Of a stretch of DNA of 33,985 nucleotides, positions 13,744-21,896 are shown one piece after another (the stretch's first letter is position 1; every line of letters starts with the position of its first letter). The notes below the pieces were generated by a model that saw only the letters and a list, made by a program, of their open reading frames with translations, made no database searches and was not told the DNA's origin. The stretch comes from Gordonia araii NBRC 100433 (lineage in GTDB: Bacteria; Actinomycetota; Actinomycetes; Mycobacteriales; Mycobacteriaceae): the NCBI RefSeq assembly GCF_000241265.1, contig NZ_BAEE01000047.1, forward strand, positions 1-33,985, written 5' to 3'. The position numbers were made by a program, and so were the translations under genes.

Positions 13744-14946
13744 TCACCCGCGGGGCGACGAGGAGGAGGTCGTTTGCCGGATTTCGGCGGTGACCAAGCG
13801 TGGCTGCCCGGTCGATTCGCCTGAACCGAATGCCTCCAGTTCACTCAGCTTGCGAGCCGTGACCCCCAGGCGCGTCTCGACCGTGCCGACCGTGGCGTTG
13901 TACTCGTCGACCGCTTTGCCGAGGCTGGCGCCGAGGCGATCGAACCGGGTGAGCACACCGCCCAGCCGGCCGGACAGCTCCTTGCCCAGCGCGTGGATTG
14001 CCCGTGCCTCGTCGGTGATCGACTGCTGTTGCCACCCCAGCGCGGCGGTGCGCAGCAGGGCGATCAGCGAGGAAGGCGTCGCGAGGACGACGTTGCGGGT
14101 GAACGCGTATTCGTAGATCTGCGGATCGCTGCGGGCGGCCGCTTCCAGAATCGGGTCGCTGGGCAGGAACAGCACGACCATCTCCGGGCTGGTCTCGAAC
14201 GCTGCCCAATACGACTTGGCGGCGAGCGCGGCGATGTGCGAGCGCACGGACCGGGCATGGTCGGCCAGTAGCTGGTCCTGGTCGGCGGAGTCGGCGGCGA
14301 CGGCGTCGAGATAGGCGTGCAACGGCACCTTCGCGTCGACGACGAGATGACGCTCCCCGGCCAGATGGACGACCAGGTCCGGGCGCACCGAGTTCTCCCC
14401 GGCTGACGTGGATCCGCCGCCGCGACCGGACGGTTCGGTTTGGGGAGCGCTCGCGCGTACCTGGGTCGAGAAGTCGCAGTGCTTGGTCATGCCGGCTAGT
14501 TCGACCACCCGCTCGAGCTGCATCTCGCCCCATCGGCCGCGCAGATGGGGTGTGTGAAGGGCATTGGTGAGCGCCTGGGTCTGCATCCCCAGCCGGTGCG
14601 AAGCGTGTTGCATGTCGCGGACCTGCTCGCTCAGGCCGGCGTAGGCGCCGATCCGGTCGCGCTCGGTCCGCTGCACCTGTTCGGCGAGGCGGTGCAACGA
14701 CTCGTGAAGCGGGCCGACGATGTGGTGGACCGAACTTCCGATCGCCGCCGATTGCCGCCGTGCCGCGTCCTCGCTGGCCGACGCCAGCGCGCGGGAGGCG
14801 AGGTCAGCCGATTCCCGAACCGCGCGAGCCTCGGCCCGCGCCGCCGCGAGGGCGGGCGCGGTCAGTGAGGCGTGCACGCTCCATCCGACGGCGAGACCGG
14901 CGGCCAACGCCGCCAACACGAGTACGACGACCATGGGAGTAGCCAT
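13744..14946 (-). CDS. rmuC: DNA recombination protein RmuC
   Basis: RmuC family, linked in E. coli to limiting inversions at inverted repeats and carrying a restriction-endonuclease-like core. The 400-aa protein has an N-terminal membrane anchor (MVVVLVLAALAAGLAVGW), a long alpha-helical coiled coil (about 30-130), the conserved HLRGRWGEMQLERVVELAGM block, and the nuclease-like core with DLVVHLAGERHLVVDAKVPL (about 215-235). ATG 14946 and ATG 14934 are both possible starts, four residues apart. It lies upstream of the DUF6542 gene on the same strand with a 64-nt gap. DNA beyond its 5' end looks accessory. Confidence 0.93.
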   Translation of the reverse strand: MATPMVVVLVLAALAAGLAVGWSVHASLTAPALAAARAEARAVRESADLASRALASASEDAARRQSAAIGSSVHHIVGPLHESLHRLAEQVQRTERDRIGAYAGLSEQVRDMQHASHRLGMQTQALTNALHTPHLRGRWGEMQLERVVELAGMTKHCDFSTQVRASAPQTEPSGRGGGSTSAGENSVRPDLVVHLAGERHLVVDAKVPLHAYLDAVAADSADQDQLLADHARSVRSHIAALAAKSYWAAFETSPEMVVLFLPSDPILEAAARSDPQIYEYAFTRNVVLATPSSLIALLRTAALGWQQQSITDEARAIHALGKELSGRLGGVLTRFDRLGASLGKAVDEYNATVGTVETRLGVTARKLSELEAFGSGESTGQPRLVTAEIRQTTSSSSPRG

Positions 14947-14976
14947 GGCGTCATCGTCGCAGAGGGGTGTGACAAA

Positions 14977-15048
14977 TCAGGGCGCCGTCGCGTTGATCTC
15001 GGTGAGGAAGGCGGCGAACTTGTCGTTGACGGCTTGCCAGGGTGACAT
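14977..15048 (-). pseudogene. short ORF or gene remnant in accessory islet
   Basis: Minus-strand codons give MSPWQAVNDKFAAFLTEIN followed by four residues and a stop, with protein-like composition. Immediately upstream in another frame lies DIDKSKALARRAAADNDV, also protein-like. Together these suggest the tail of a frameshifted small gene. No family recognised; the reading frame break could also be chance. Confidence 0.25.
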
Positions 15049-15162
15049 CGTTGTCGGCGGCGGCCCGCCGTGCCAGAGCCTTCGACTTGTCGATGTCCGC
15101 AGGCGTATCTACAGTTGATAGCGGTAGCTGGGAGTGAAACAGTCTCCCGGAGCGCCGATTCG

Positions 15163-15191
15163 GAAGGCCCACGCATATCGCGTGGGCCTTC
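15163..15191. terminator. perfect 12-bp hairpin upstream of the DUF3800 gene
   Basis: GAAGGCCCACGC and its exact complement enclose ATATC. A weaker hairpin, GGGAG..CTCCC, lies at 15130-15148. The strong stem ends 31 nt before the DUF3800 start. It may be a terminator insulating the accessory gene from upstream transcription, or a leader structure in its mRNA. The stem is GC-rich with no U-run. Confidence 0.55.
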
Positions 15192-15222
15192 GTGTGTCAG
15201 GGCTCAAAACAATAATCGGGAC

Positions 15223-16131
15223 ATGCTGCTGGCCTACATCGACGAAGTCGGCGAGCCCGGGGCTTTCGTCGCACGAGACCACGCGAGATACAACACGAGC
15301 CCGGCGTTCGGGTATGCCGGCTTTGTCTTACCCGTCGACGTCGCCAGACCGTTCGGCCGTGAGTTCACCGAAGCAAAGCGGCGAGTGTTCCGCACAGAGA
15401 TCGAGGCGGCAGAGCACCCTGGGCGTTGGGAACGTAAGGGGTCGAGCATCTTCCGTCCCCACGCGCTCGATAAGTACCCGCAGCAAATCCGAGTATTCAA
15501 CGGACTGGTGAAGCAACTGCGCGAGATGGGTGGCCGGCTCTTCTACTACGTTGACGAGCAGCCACTTGGAACGCCGAGGCAGACCGAGCTAGACGTCAAT
15601 GACCGGGAGACTGCGGCGATGCGGGAGACGTTGAATCGGCTGGCCAGGCACGCGGACGACAAGTCATCGAACGTGCTGGTCATGATCGACCAGGTGAACG
15701 AGAAGCAGCGCGCGCAGCGGCTACCGATCATGTATGCCCACATCTTGGGGCGCGCGAACGACCACTCGGAGATGAATCGGATCATCGAGCCCCCAATGCA
15801 TGTCGATAGCGTCCTCAGCTCGAATATTCAGTTCGCGGACTGGATTGCCGCGTGCGTGTCTCGTGCAGTGGAATATCAGCTGACTGCTGACTCGCCCTAT
15901 CGATGGGTCACGACCTGCAAGGAGCTCAAGTCGGTCCGTGGCGCTTTCACCCATGAGTCCAAGCTCCACTTCTGGTCAAGGGCGCTCCCAGACCTGAACC
16001 ACTCGGAGATCCTGAAGCCCTCGCGGGTCCTGTTCCCCGAGGCCGCCGGTCACCTGATCGGAGCCGCCGCAGATCCAGCGGTGTTCCGAGTCACAGGCGT
16101 CACTTTCTGCGACGAGGACGAGGAGGGTTGA
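15223..16131 (+). CDS. DUF3800 domain-containing protein
   Basis: A 302-aa protein. The start MLLAYIDEVGEPG corresponds to the Y-I-D-E-S-G motif of DUF3800 (PF12686), a family with a predicted RNase H-like fold found on phages, plasmids and genomic islands. A central VLVMIDQVNEK strand and the late SNIQFADWIAACVSRAVEY helix match the family's second Asp strand and Q-x-A-D-x-I-A helix. The ATG at 15223 is the first start fitting the motif; earlier in-frame codons cross the hairpin. Synonymous codon use is less GC-biased than in neighbouring rmuC, suggesting transfer. It ends in a terminator-like inverted repeat and overlaps the convergent 74-aa gene by 32 bp. Biological role unknown. Confidence 0.85.
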   Translation: MLLAYIDEVGEPGAFVARDHARYNTSPAFGYAGFVLPVDVARPFGREFTEAKRRVFRTEIEAAEHPGRWERKGSSIFRPHALDKYPQQIRVFNGLVKQLREMGGRLFYYVDEQPLGTPRQTELDVNDRETAAMRETLNRLARHADDKSSNVLVMIDQVNEKQRAQRLPIMYAHILGRANDHSEMNRIIEPPMHVDSVLSSNIQFADWIAACVSRAVEYQLTADSPYRWVTTCKELKSVRGAFTHESKLHFWSRALPDLNHSEILKPSRVLFPEAAGHLIGAAADPAVFRVTGVTFCDEDEEG

Positions 16132-16324
16132 AGAGGGCGACGTAGTCGCCCTCTTGCATGGCCGACGGTGCACCGCTGAGGTCCGCCGGCGGGCCGCCAC
16201 TTTCGAGGGTCTGGATGAGGAGGTCTTTGAAACCCTCCGGCGTTAGCGACTTAACGAACTCCTCGTCTTTGAGGTCGACATCGGGGTCGGTGAGCAGGTA
16301 ACGGCGGTTGGGGTCGGCCTTCAT
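16100..16324 (-). CDS. small hypothetical protein, 74 aa
   Basis: The protein begins MKADPNRRYLLTDPDVDLKD, continues with an amphipathic helix SLTPEGFKDLLIQTLESGG, and ends with the basic PPRPRRRK. The acidic N-half and basic tail resemble small island-encoded regulators or antitoxin-like proteins, but I recognise no family. GAGAGGA lies about 9 nt before ATG 16324, supporting translation. It converges on the DUF3800 gene with a 32-bp overlap. The 113 nt upstream (16325-16437) hold no complete gene, though one minus-strand frame reads as protein-like for about 38 codons and may be debris. Confidence 0.55.
   Translation of the reverse strand: MKADPNRRYLLTDPDVDLKDEEFVKSLTPEGFKDLLIQTLESGGPPADLSGAPSAMQEGDYVALFNPPRPRRRK
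16131..16155. terminator. perfect 11-bp inverted repeat at the DUF3800 stop codon
   Basis: AAGAGGGCGAC-GTA-GTCGCCCTCTT begins at the last base of the DUF3800 stop codon. It is a likely terminator for that gene, and it lies inside the coding end of the opposite-strand 74-aa gene. Confidence 0.65.
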
Positions 16325-16437
16325 GGCGGGCCATCCTCTCGGGTTGATCGGTGCTCGCCTTGTAGAGAGCCGAGCAACTTATCTCGCCCGTCGGACATTC
16401 GGTCAGCTTGGCCTTGTTGAGCGCGTTGGTCTGCTCA

Positions 16438-16971
16438 TCAGCCCTTCAAGTCTGCGGCCTCGTGGTCGAGCAGCCAGCTCTTGATATCGAGGCCGTAGCG
16501 GAATCCGCCCAGCGTGCCATCGGAGCGCTGAATCCGGTGGCACGGCACGAAGAGCGCGGCGGCGTTGGTGGCGCACGCCTGCGCCGCCGCGCGGATCGCT
16601 TGCGCGTTGCCGGCCAACTCGGCGAATTCGGTGTAGGTCCGCGTCTGGCCGGCCGGTACGCCGCGCAGCACTTTCCAGGCCTGCGCGACGAAGGGCCCGC
16701 CGACCTGCTCGACCGCGATCTCGTCCACCGCGCCGAGCTCGCCGTCGTAGTAGGCGGTGACCGCGTCGGCGATCCGCCGTCCCGGGGCGTCGTCGTCGGC
16801 GCGTTCGACGGTCGCCGGCCGGATGCGAGGGTTGATCAGCGCGGACAGGTATGCGGCGTCGTCGGTCCATCCGGACGCCAGGACGGTTCCCGCGTCGTGA
16901 ATCGCGGTGAACGGTCCGTTGGGTGTCGCGACGGTGATGCTGTGTGCCGTGCGTTCGGTGTGTTCGGTCAT
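16438..16971 (-). CDS. ogt: methylated-DNA--[protein]-cysteine S-methyltransferase
   Basis: Suicide DNA repair protein transferring methyl groups from O6-methylguanine and O4-methylthymine to its own cysteine. It is 177 aa, typical of Ogt. The active site is PCHRI in AALFVPCHRIQRSDG, preceded by the helix-turn-helix with the arginine-finger segment AIRAAAQACATN. The usual N-P before the active-site strand reads N-A here. ATG 16971 overlaps the alkA stop by 4 nt (ATGA), as in the Rv1317c-Rv1316c pair of M. tuberculosis. The two form one operon for alkylation damage, presumably induced by the methylated Ada domain of the upstream protein. Confidence 0.94.
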   Translation of the reverse strand: MTEHTERTAHSITVATPNGPFTAIHDAGTVLASGWTDDAAYLSALINPRIRPATVERADDDAPGRRIADAVTAYYDGELGAVDEIAVEQVGGPFVAQAWKVLRGVPAGQTRTYTEFAELAGNAQAIRAAAQACATNAAALFVPCHRIQRSDGTLGGFRYGLDIKSWLLDHEAADLKG

Positions 16972-18428
16972 GTCCTGGCTCCTTGCGGTTCGCTGGATTG
17001 GGTCGTATTCATCAAGCCGTGCCGCCACAGGTGCATCGAGGCGTAGGAACGCCACGGTGCGACGCCGGCGAGTGCCTCCGCGCCCTCGACGGAGAGTTCG
17101 GACGCCACTCTCGCCACCAAGAGGTCGGTGCCGAGCCAGACGTCGGGATCGCCGGCCACCGTCATGGCGAGGTAGTCCGCGGTCCAGGCGCCGATGCCGG
17201 GACGCAGCAGTAATGCGACACGTAACTGAGACGCGTCGACCCCTGCGTGCAGTTCCACCTCGCCGTCGGCGACGGCGCGTGCGGCGCCGACGATCGCGTC
17301 GATCCTGCGTTTCGGTCCGCGCAGCACCCCGGCACCTTCGCTGGCGATGGCGGCCGGTGTCGGGAACAGTCGATCGGGCCCGTCGTCGCTGGTCCAAGGG
17401 GTGGGTTCGCCGAGTTCGGCGACGAGGCGGCCCAGGTGCGTGCGGGCAGCCGCGACGCTGATCTGCTGGCCGACCATGGTCGAGATCAGCGACGTGAACG
17501 GATCAGAAGTCCCCGGCACACGTACACCGGGTGCCGTGCGGACCAGGGGGGCCAGCGGACCGTCGGAGAGCGCGGACTCCACCGCCGCGATGTCGGCGTC
17601 GAGGTCGAGAAGACGACGGACGCGGCTGACCGCCGTGCCGAGGTCCCGGAGGTCGAGGTGACTCAGCCGCAGGCCGACGTAGTCGTCGTGGAAACCGATC
17701 TCCGCAAGGGCCGGGCCGTGGGGCAGGGCCAGGATGCGCTGCGTGCCGGATCCGTGCCCCGGGATCGCGTGGTTGCTCAGGTGCAACCGCAACCAGCCGC
17801 TGTGCAGCGGCTTGCGGAACGGTAGCCGCAGGGTGATCGTCTGGTCGGCCGAAGCGCGCGGAGCCGGTCCGCGCAGCTGTGTCGGCGACGTTCCGAACAC
17901 GGCTTTCATCGTGTCGTTGAACTGTCGGACGCTGGAAAAGCCCGCGGCATAGGCGACTTCGGTCATCGTCAGATCGGTGCGTGTCAGGAGTACGCGCGCA
18001 TTGGTGGCTCGCTGCGCGCGGGAGAGCGCCAGCGGCCCGGCGCCGAATTCGGCGGTGAGGATCCGTTCGAGTTGGCGCGGGGAGTAGCCCAGCGTGGCGG
18101 CCAGCCCGGTCACGCCCTCGCGGTCGACGACGCCGTCGCCGATCAGGCGCATGGCGCGCGCGGCCACGTCGGCACTGTGGTCCCAGCGCGGTGAGCCGGG
18201 CACGGCATCGGGAATGCACCGGCGGCAGGCGCGGAAGCCCCGGCGCTGGGCGGCTGCTGCCGTGGTGACGAACTCGACGTTCGCCGGTTTCGGAGTGCGC
18301 GCCGGGCACGACGGGCGACAGTAGATCCCCGTGCTCGTCACGGTCGCGAAGAACTGGCCGTCGAAGCGCTCGTCGCGGGATTCGAGCGCGCGGTAGCAGC
18401 GGTCGAAGTCCAGCGCTGTCGTCGTCAT
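16968..18428 (-). CDS. alkA: Ada-AlkA fusion: DNA-3-methyladenine glycosylase 2 with Ada regulatory domain
   Basis: Bifunctional regulator and repair enzyme, 486 aa. Residues 1-80 are the Ada zinc domain, with Cys37 and Cys41 (GIYCRPSC) and CRRC completing the tetrad; Cys37 is the expected methyl acceptor from phosphotriesters. An AraC-type HTH follows (about 85-180, with VAYAAGFSSVRQFNDTMKAV). The AlkA glycosylase occupies 200-480, with VGQQISVAAARTHL, the HhH motif LLRPGIGAWTADYLAM and the catalytic Asp in the GDPDVWLGTDLL segment. It excises N3-alkylpurines. A GTG at 18437 would add three residues; ATG 18428 is equally plausible. Co-operonic with ogt by a 4-nt overlap. Confidence 0.94.
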   Translation of the reverse strand: MTTTALDFDRCYRALESRDERFDGQFFATVTSTGIYCRPSCPARTPKPANVEFVTTAAAAQRRGFRACRRCIPDAVPGSPRWDHSADVAARAMRLIGDGVVDREGVTGLAATLGYSPRQLERILTAEFGAGPLALSRAQRATNARVLLTRTDLTMTEVAYAAGFSSVRQFNDTMKAVFGTSPTQLRGPAPRASADQTITLRLPFRKPLHSGWLRLHLSNHAIPGHGSGTQRILALPHGPALAEIGFHDDYVGLRLSHLDLRDLGTAVSRVRRLLDLDADIAAVESALSDGPLAPLVRTAPGVRVPGTSDPFTSLISTMVGQQISVAAARTHLGRLVAELGEPTPWTSDDGPDRLFPTPAAIASEGAGVLRGPKRRIDAIVGAARAVADGEVELHAGVDASQLRVALLLRPGIGAWTADYLAMTVAGDPDVWLGTDLLVARVASELSVEGAEALAGVAPWRSYASMHLWRHGLMNTTQSSEPQGART

Positions 18429-18526
18429 GCCATCCACTCTGGCACCCTGCGACGACGCGTGGCTAGCGGAAAACCGACATCACGCTTCGCGGGTCGTGTT
18501 GGCGGGTTTTCGCGCCGGGTCTGTGT

Positions 18527-18532
18527 GACAAT
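18527..18532 (+). promoter_or_regulatory. -10 box GACAAT, likely leaderless transporter start
   Basis: GACAAT lies 6 nt before GTG 18539 and there is no Shine-Dalgarno. The first T of the -10 is replaced by G, so this is a weaker match. Confidence 0.35.
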
Positions 18533-18538
18533 GCGGCG

Positions 18539-19735
18539 GTGACCAATGACGCATCGGCCCGCGAAACCGCGCCGGACACCGCACCCGATCGGGACCGACT
18601 AGACGTCGCCAGGGACTGGCTCGCCAGTGCTTCGCGAGTGTCGCTGCAGATCATCGCCGTCTGTCTGTTGATCGCGCTCATCGGCATCGTCTTGGGCAAG
18701 CTGTGGTCCGGCGTCATGCCGGTGGCGCTCGCGCTGCTGTTCGCGACCGTGATGTGGCCGGCCGTCGCCTGGCTGCGCCGACACGGGATCAAGGACTCCG
18801 TTGCCGCCGCGATCGTGACGCTGACCGGCATATTCGTGGTGGTCGGCGTCGTAGCGGGCATCGTGCCGTCCGTGGTCAGCCAAGCCGACGATTTGGGACA
18901 CAAGGCGGCGGAGGGGATCACCAAGGCGAAGAACTGGCTGCAGGGCCCGCCGTTCAACATCGGCGACGACCAGATCAGCAATCTGCTCGACACGTTGCAG
19001 AAGAAGGTTCAGGAGAGCGCCGGGCAGATCGCCCAGAGCGCCGTGAGCGGCGTGAGTACGGCCACGTCGACGCTGATGATGGTTTTCACGGTGCTGATCC
19101 TGGTGTTCTTCTTCCTCAAGGACGGGCCGAAGTTCCTCCCGTGGCTGCGCCGCACCGCCGGCGACCGCGCCGGTGGCCATCTGTGCGACCTGCTCGGCCG
19201 CATCTGGACCACGCTGTCGGGATTCATCCGCACGCAGGCCATCGTCAGTTTCATCGACGCGATCTTCATCGGTGCCGCGCTGTTCATCCTGGGCGTCCCG
19301 CTCGCCGGCGTGCTGACGATCATCACGTTCATCGCCGGTTTCATCCCGATCGTCGGTGCGGTCGTCGCCGGTGCCCTGGCCGTCCTCATCGCCCTCGTCG
19401 GCAAGTCGTGGATCGCGGCGCTGATCATGCTCGGCGTGATCCTGCTCGTCCAGCAGATCGAGGGGAACGTTCTGCAGCCCTGGCTGCAGGCGAAGGTCAT
19501 GCAGTTGCACGCGGCCATCGTCCTGCTGGCGGTGCTGTTGGGCGGATCGATGTTCGGGATCACCGGCGCGTTCCTCGCGGTTCCCGTCGCGGCCACCATC
19601 GCGGTCGTGTTCCGCTACGCCAACGAGCAGCTGGCGCGCAAGGCCGGCGAGTTCCCGATACCCGACGAGACGGGGCCTCCGATACCGGACGGGGACGAGG
19701 CGCCAGCGCTCGACGACGGGCCGGTGCAGCTCTAG
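18539..19735 (+). CDS. AI-2E family transporter (PerM-like)
   Basis: A 398-aa integral membrane protein of the AI-2E/PerM family. Order: a hydrophilic N-terminus (to about 35), TM pairs at about 36-75 and 82-115, a soluble helical domain (about 120-175), then five or more further helices (about 178-205 and 235-355) including the family pattern GxPLAGVLTIITFIAGFIPIVGAVVAG. The acidic, proline-rich C-terminus ends DDGPVQL. Family members have been proposed as exporters or Na+/H+ antiporters; no substrate can be assigned from sequence. GTG 18539 is the start consistent with the -10 box. Transcription ends at a shared hairpin against the alk regulator. Confidence 0.85.
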   Translation: MTNDASARETAPDTAPDRDRLDVARDWLASASRVSLQIIAVCLLIALIGIVLGKLWSGVMPVALALLFATVMWPAVAWLRRHGIKDSVAAAIVTLTGIFVVVGVVAGIVPSVVSQADDLGHKAAEGITKAKNWLQGPPFNIGDDQISNLLDTLQKKVQESAGQIAQSAVSGVSTATSTLMMVFTVLILVFFFLKDGPKFLPWLRRTAGDRAGGHLCDLLGRIWTTLSGFIRTQAIVSFIDAIFIGAALFILGVPLAGVLTIITFIAGFIPIVGAVVAGALAVLIALVGKSWIAALIMLGVILLVQQIEGNVLQPWLQAKVMQLHAAIVLLAVLLGGSMFGITGAFLAVPVAATIAVVFRYANEQLARKAGEFPIPDETGPPIPDGDEAPALDDGPVQL

Positions 19736-19744
19736 TCGCCGACT

Positions 19745-19785
19745 GGGCACCTCACCCACGCCGAGTGGGCGGCGGTGACGTGCCC
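19745..19785. terminator. bidirectional terminator between PerM-like gene and alk regulator
   Basis: GGGCAC-c-TCACC pairs with GGTGA-c-GTGCCC, an 11-bp stem with one mismatch, and an internal CCCAC..GTGGG hairpin offers an alternative fold. It lies between two convergent stop codons. Confidence 0.55.
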
Positions 19786-20378
19786 TAGGTACGTACGGCC
19801 TCGATCGCCGGTCCGATGATCGACGCCACATCGGCCGCCACGTCGCGATCGCCCTCGGGTGGCATGGCCACATAGCTCAGGGCCATCCGTGTGATCGCGC
19901 GCGCGATGCGCAACGCATCGTCGTCGGACATTGATAGCCACGACGACTCGGTCAACGCTTGCTGGAGGATGTCCGACGCGGTCGTGATCAGTGGAGCGGC
20001 GTCGGTGGTGATGAGCTTCAAAAGGTCCGGGTTGGCCTCACCGGCGAGCAGCGACGCGACCATCGGGTCGGTGGCGACGCCGGTGAAGAACTCGGTGAAA
20101 CCGCTGTGCAGCGCTCCGTGGATGTCGTCGGGGTGGCTGGCCAGGGCATCCCTGACGATGGACGCGAGTTGAGCCGCGAGGCGTTGCGCGTACGCCTGCG
20201 CCAGCCCGTAACGCGTGCCGAACTCGTTGTAGACAGTCTGCCGGCTCACCCCGGCCGCGGCCGCGACGTCGGACATGCGGACCGCAGACCAGTCCTTCTC
20301 GACGAGCAGACCGCGCAGCCCGTCGAGAAGGGAGTTACGCAACAGCGACCGGCTGGCCTGTGCGTAGGTACGGGTCAT
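19785..20378 (-). CDS. alkX: TetR family transcriptional regulator of the alkane operon (AlkX-like)
   Basis: A 197-aa TetR-type repressor. The N-terminal HTH spans about 25-70 (MSDVAAAAGVSRQTVYNEFG), followed by an all-helical ligand domain. It is the last gene of the alkB operon and starts with ATG 20378, overlapping the reductase stop by 4 nt. In Rhodococcus, Gordonia and Dietzia a TetR gene at this place (AlkX/AlkU) is described as controlling alkB, with alkane-derived fatty acids as ligand. Here it is expected to bind the palindrome at 23219-23238. That target is inference from gene order and site position. Confidence 0.85.
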   Translation of the reverse strand: MTRTYAQASRSLLRNSLLDGLRGLLVEKDWSAVRMSDVAAAAGVSRQTVYNEFGTRYGLAQAYAQRLAAQLASIVRDALASHPDDIHGALHSGFTEFFTGVATDPMVASLLAGEANPDLLKLITTDAAPLITTASDILQQALTESSWLSMSDDDALRIARAITRMALSYVAMPPEGDRDVAADVASIIGPAIEAVRT

Positions 20379-21556
20379 GCGCCGACCCGCTCCGTCTGCG
20401 CCTGCTCGATCTCGGTGCGCATCGCGCGTCCGGCCGCCGGCCTACCGAGGCAGACGGCTCCGACCAGGTCGTCGCCGGCGAAACACCGCACGGTCGCATC
20501 GAATTTGGCCAATTCGCCGTCGACGAGGATCCGATCCGCCGTTCCCGGCCATCCCACAATCTGCACGTTTCGACCGTAGTGGACGGTCCACGCCAAGGGA
20601 ATGCGCGAGACCGCCGACGTGTCGGGGGCGTCGAGTCCGGCGTCGGCGGCGATCGTGGCCGCGACGACCTTGCCGTGTTCGGTCGCGGTCATCCACTGCT
20701 CGGCACGTGCCGGCTCGCCGGTCCGCGGGTGCGGGCGGGCGGCGACGTCGCCGGCCGCGTAGACGCCGGGCACCGTGGTGCGCAGCTCCGCGTCGACGAG
20801 GATGCCGGCCGGACCGACAGCGGCGCCGGCGGCTTCGGCGAGCCCGGTGTTGGGGACCATGCCGATCGCCGAGATCACCGTGCCCTGGTAGACGTGGCCG
20901 TCGGCAGTGGTGACGGTGGCCGGCGTCACCTCGGTGACGTCGACGCCCGTGGCGATCGTGACCCGGTTCGCGCGGTGCAGTTCGGCGAGCAACGTGGCGA
21001 TCTGAGACGGCAACACCCGACCAAGTACCGTCGGAGCGCATTCCAGAACGATGACGGACTCGGCGCTGGCCGCCGCCGACGCGGCGATCTCCAGGCCGAT
21101 CAGCCCGCCGCCGACGACCACCACGGGCCGGCCGGGAATCCGTTCCTGCAGCAGGCGGGCATCAGCCGGACGGCGCAGGGTGGCCACCTCGTCGTCGACC
21201 GCCGCGACGCCGCGCGGCCGGCCGCCGGTCGCGAGGACCAGGGATTCGTAGGCGAATCGGCGGCCATCGGCGCAGACGACCTCGCGCGTCCCGGTATCCA
21301 CATCGTCGACGGTGGTCCCGGTGACGATCTCGATGTCGCGCTCGGCCCAGAACTCTGGTTTCCGCAGACGGATCTTCTCGTCGGACAGGTCGGCGGCCAG
21401 GAGGTCTTTGCTGAGCGCGGTGCGCCGGTAGGGCAGGTGCTCCTCGTCGCCGATCACGGTCACCGGCGCGGTGTACCCGGCCGAGCGGAGGCTCTCCGCG
21501 GCGGTGATGCCGGCGATCCCGCTGCCGACGATCACCGCCCCGGGGACGGCGGTCAC
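20375..21556 (-). CDS. rubredoxin reductase (FAD/NAD-dependent)
   Basis: Flavoprotein passing electrons from NAD(P)H to rubredoxin for alkane hydroxylation, 393 aa. The FAD-binding GxGxxG is at the N-terminus ([18 protein letters not shown], about 5-22). The NAD-binding glycine motif lies mid-chain ([18 protein letters not shown], about 143-160). The second FAD motif is [10 protein letters not shown] (about 275). A C-terminal reductase domain follows. The start is GTG 21556, overlapping the second rubredoxin stop as GTGA; the longer reading frame upstream is rubredoxin sequence in the wrong frame. The layout matches the rubB reductase of Rhodococcus alkB clusters. Confidence 0.93.
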   Translation of the reverse strand: MTAVPGAVIVGSGIAGITAAESLRSAGYTAPVTVIGDEEHLPYRRTALSKDLLAADLSDEKIRLRKPEFWAERDIEIVTGTTVDDVDTGTREVVCADGRRFAYESLVLATGGRPRGVAAVDDEVATLRRPADARLLQERIPGRPVVVVGGGLIGLEIAASAAASAESVIVLECAPTVLGRVLPSQIATLLAELHRANRVTIATGVDVTEVTPATVTTADGHVYQGTVISAIGMVPNTGLAEAAGAAVGPAGILVDAELRTTVPGVYAAGDVAARPHPRTGEPARAEQWMTATEHGKVVAATIAADAGLDAPDTSAVSRIPLAWTVHYGRNVQIVGWPGTADRILVDGELAKFDATVRCFAGDDLVGAVCLGRPAAGRAMRTEIEQAQTERVGA

Positions 21557-21738
21557 GAGCGCGCCACCTCGACCATGGAGAAGTCGCTCTTGGCGGCGCC
21601 GCAGTCCGGGCAGCTCCAGTCGTCGGGAATGTCGTCCCAGCGGGTGCCGGGCTCGATGCCGTCTTCGGGCCAGCCCAGCTCCTCGTCGTACTCGAACCCG
21701 CACTGTTCACAGCGGTACAGCTTGAAGTCCATGGTCAT
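21553..21738 (-). CDS. rubredoxin, second copy (AlkG2-like)
   Basis: A 61-aa iron protein with one Fe(SCys)4 site built by CEQC (near residue 10) and CPDC (near residue 43), with the standard spacing and the [13 protein letters not shown] core. It shuttles electrons between the reductase and AlkB. Two starts compete. ATG 21738 overlaps the previous stop as ATGA. ATG 21732 lies 7 nt after GGAG and gives the compact [11 protein letters not shown] start. The difference is two residues. It has the features of AlkG2-type rubredoxins, the type reported to support AlkB. Confidence 0.93.
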   Translation of the reverse strand: MTMDFKLYRCEQCGFEYDEELGWPEDGIEPGTRWDDIPDDWSCPDCGAAKSDFSMVEVARS

Positions 21739-21896
21739 ACTCCTTCGAAATCAATCTTCTCTCGGACCCCGCAGTCGGGGCAGGCCCAGTCATCGGGCAC
21801 GTCGGTCCAGGCGGTCCCGGCAGGAAATCCCTCGCGCGGGTCGCCGGCGGTTTCGTCGTAGACGTATTCGCACACCGGACAGCGGTAGGCGCTCAT
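21735..21896 (-). CDS. rubredoxin, first copy (AlkG1-like)
   Basis: A 53-aa rubredoxin with CPVC near residue 6 and CPDC near 39, and the core [14 protein letters not shown]. Directly follows alkB (ATGA overlap) and precedes the second rubredoxin (ATGA overlap). Its [18 protein letters not shown] segment is typical of AlkG1-type rubredoxins. From earlier work on Pseudomonas and Rhodococcus, AlkG1 types do not replace AlkG in hydroxylation while AlkG2 types do, so the two copies may not be interchangeable. Confidence 0.93.
   Translation of the reverse strand: MSAYRCPVCEYVYDETAGDPREGFPAGTAWTDVPDDWACPDCGVREKIDFEGV

Noticed and set aside
15110..15191. Possible tRNA gene or attachment site next to the DUF3800 gene
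   Set aside because: The stems do not form a cloverleaf and there is no T-loop GGTTCGAATCC or anticodon arm; the hairpins look like terminators.
18599..19873. 424-aa minus-strand open frame opposite the PerM-like gene
   Set aside because: Composition is almost wholly Arg, Asp, His and Gln, and the opposite frame has coherent membrane helices of the AI-2E family.
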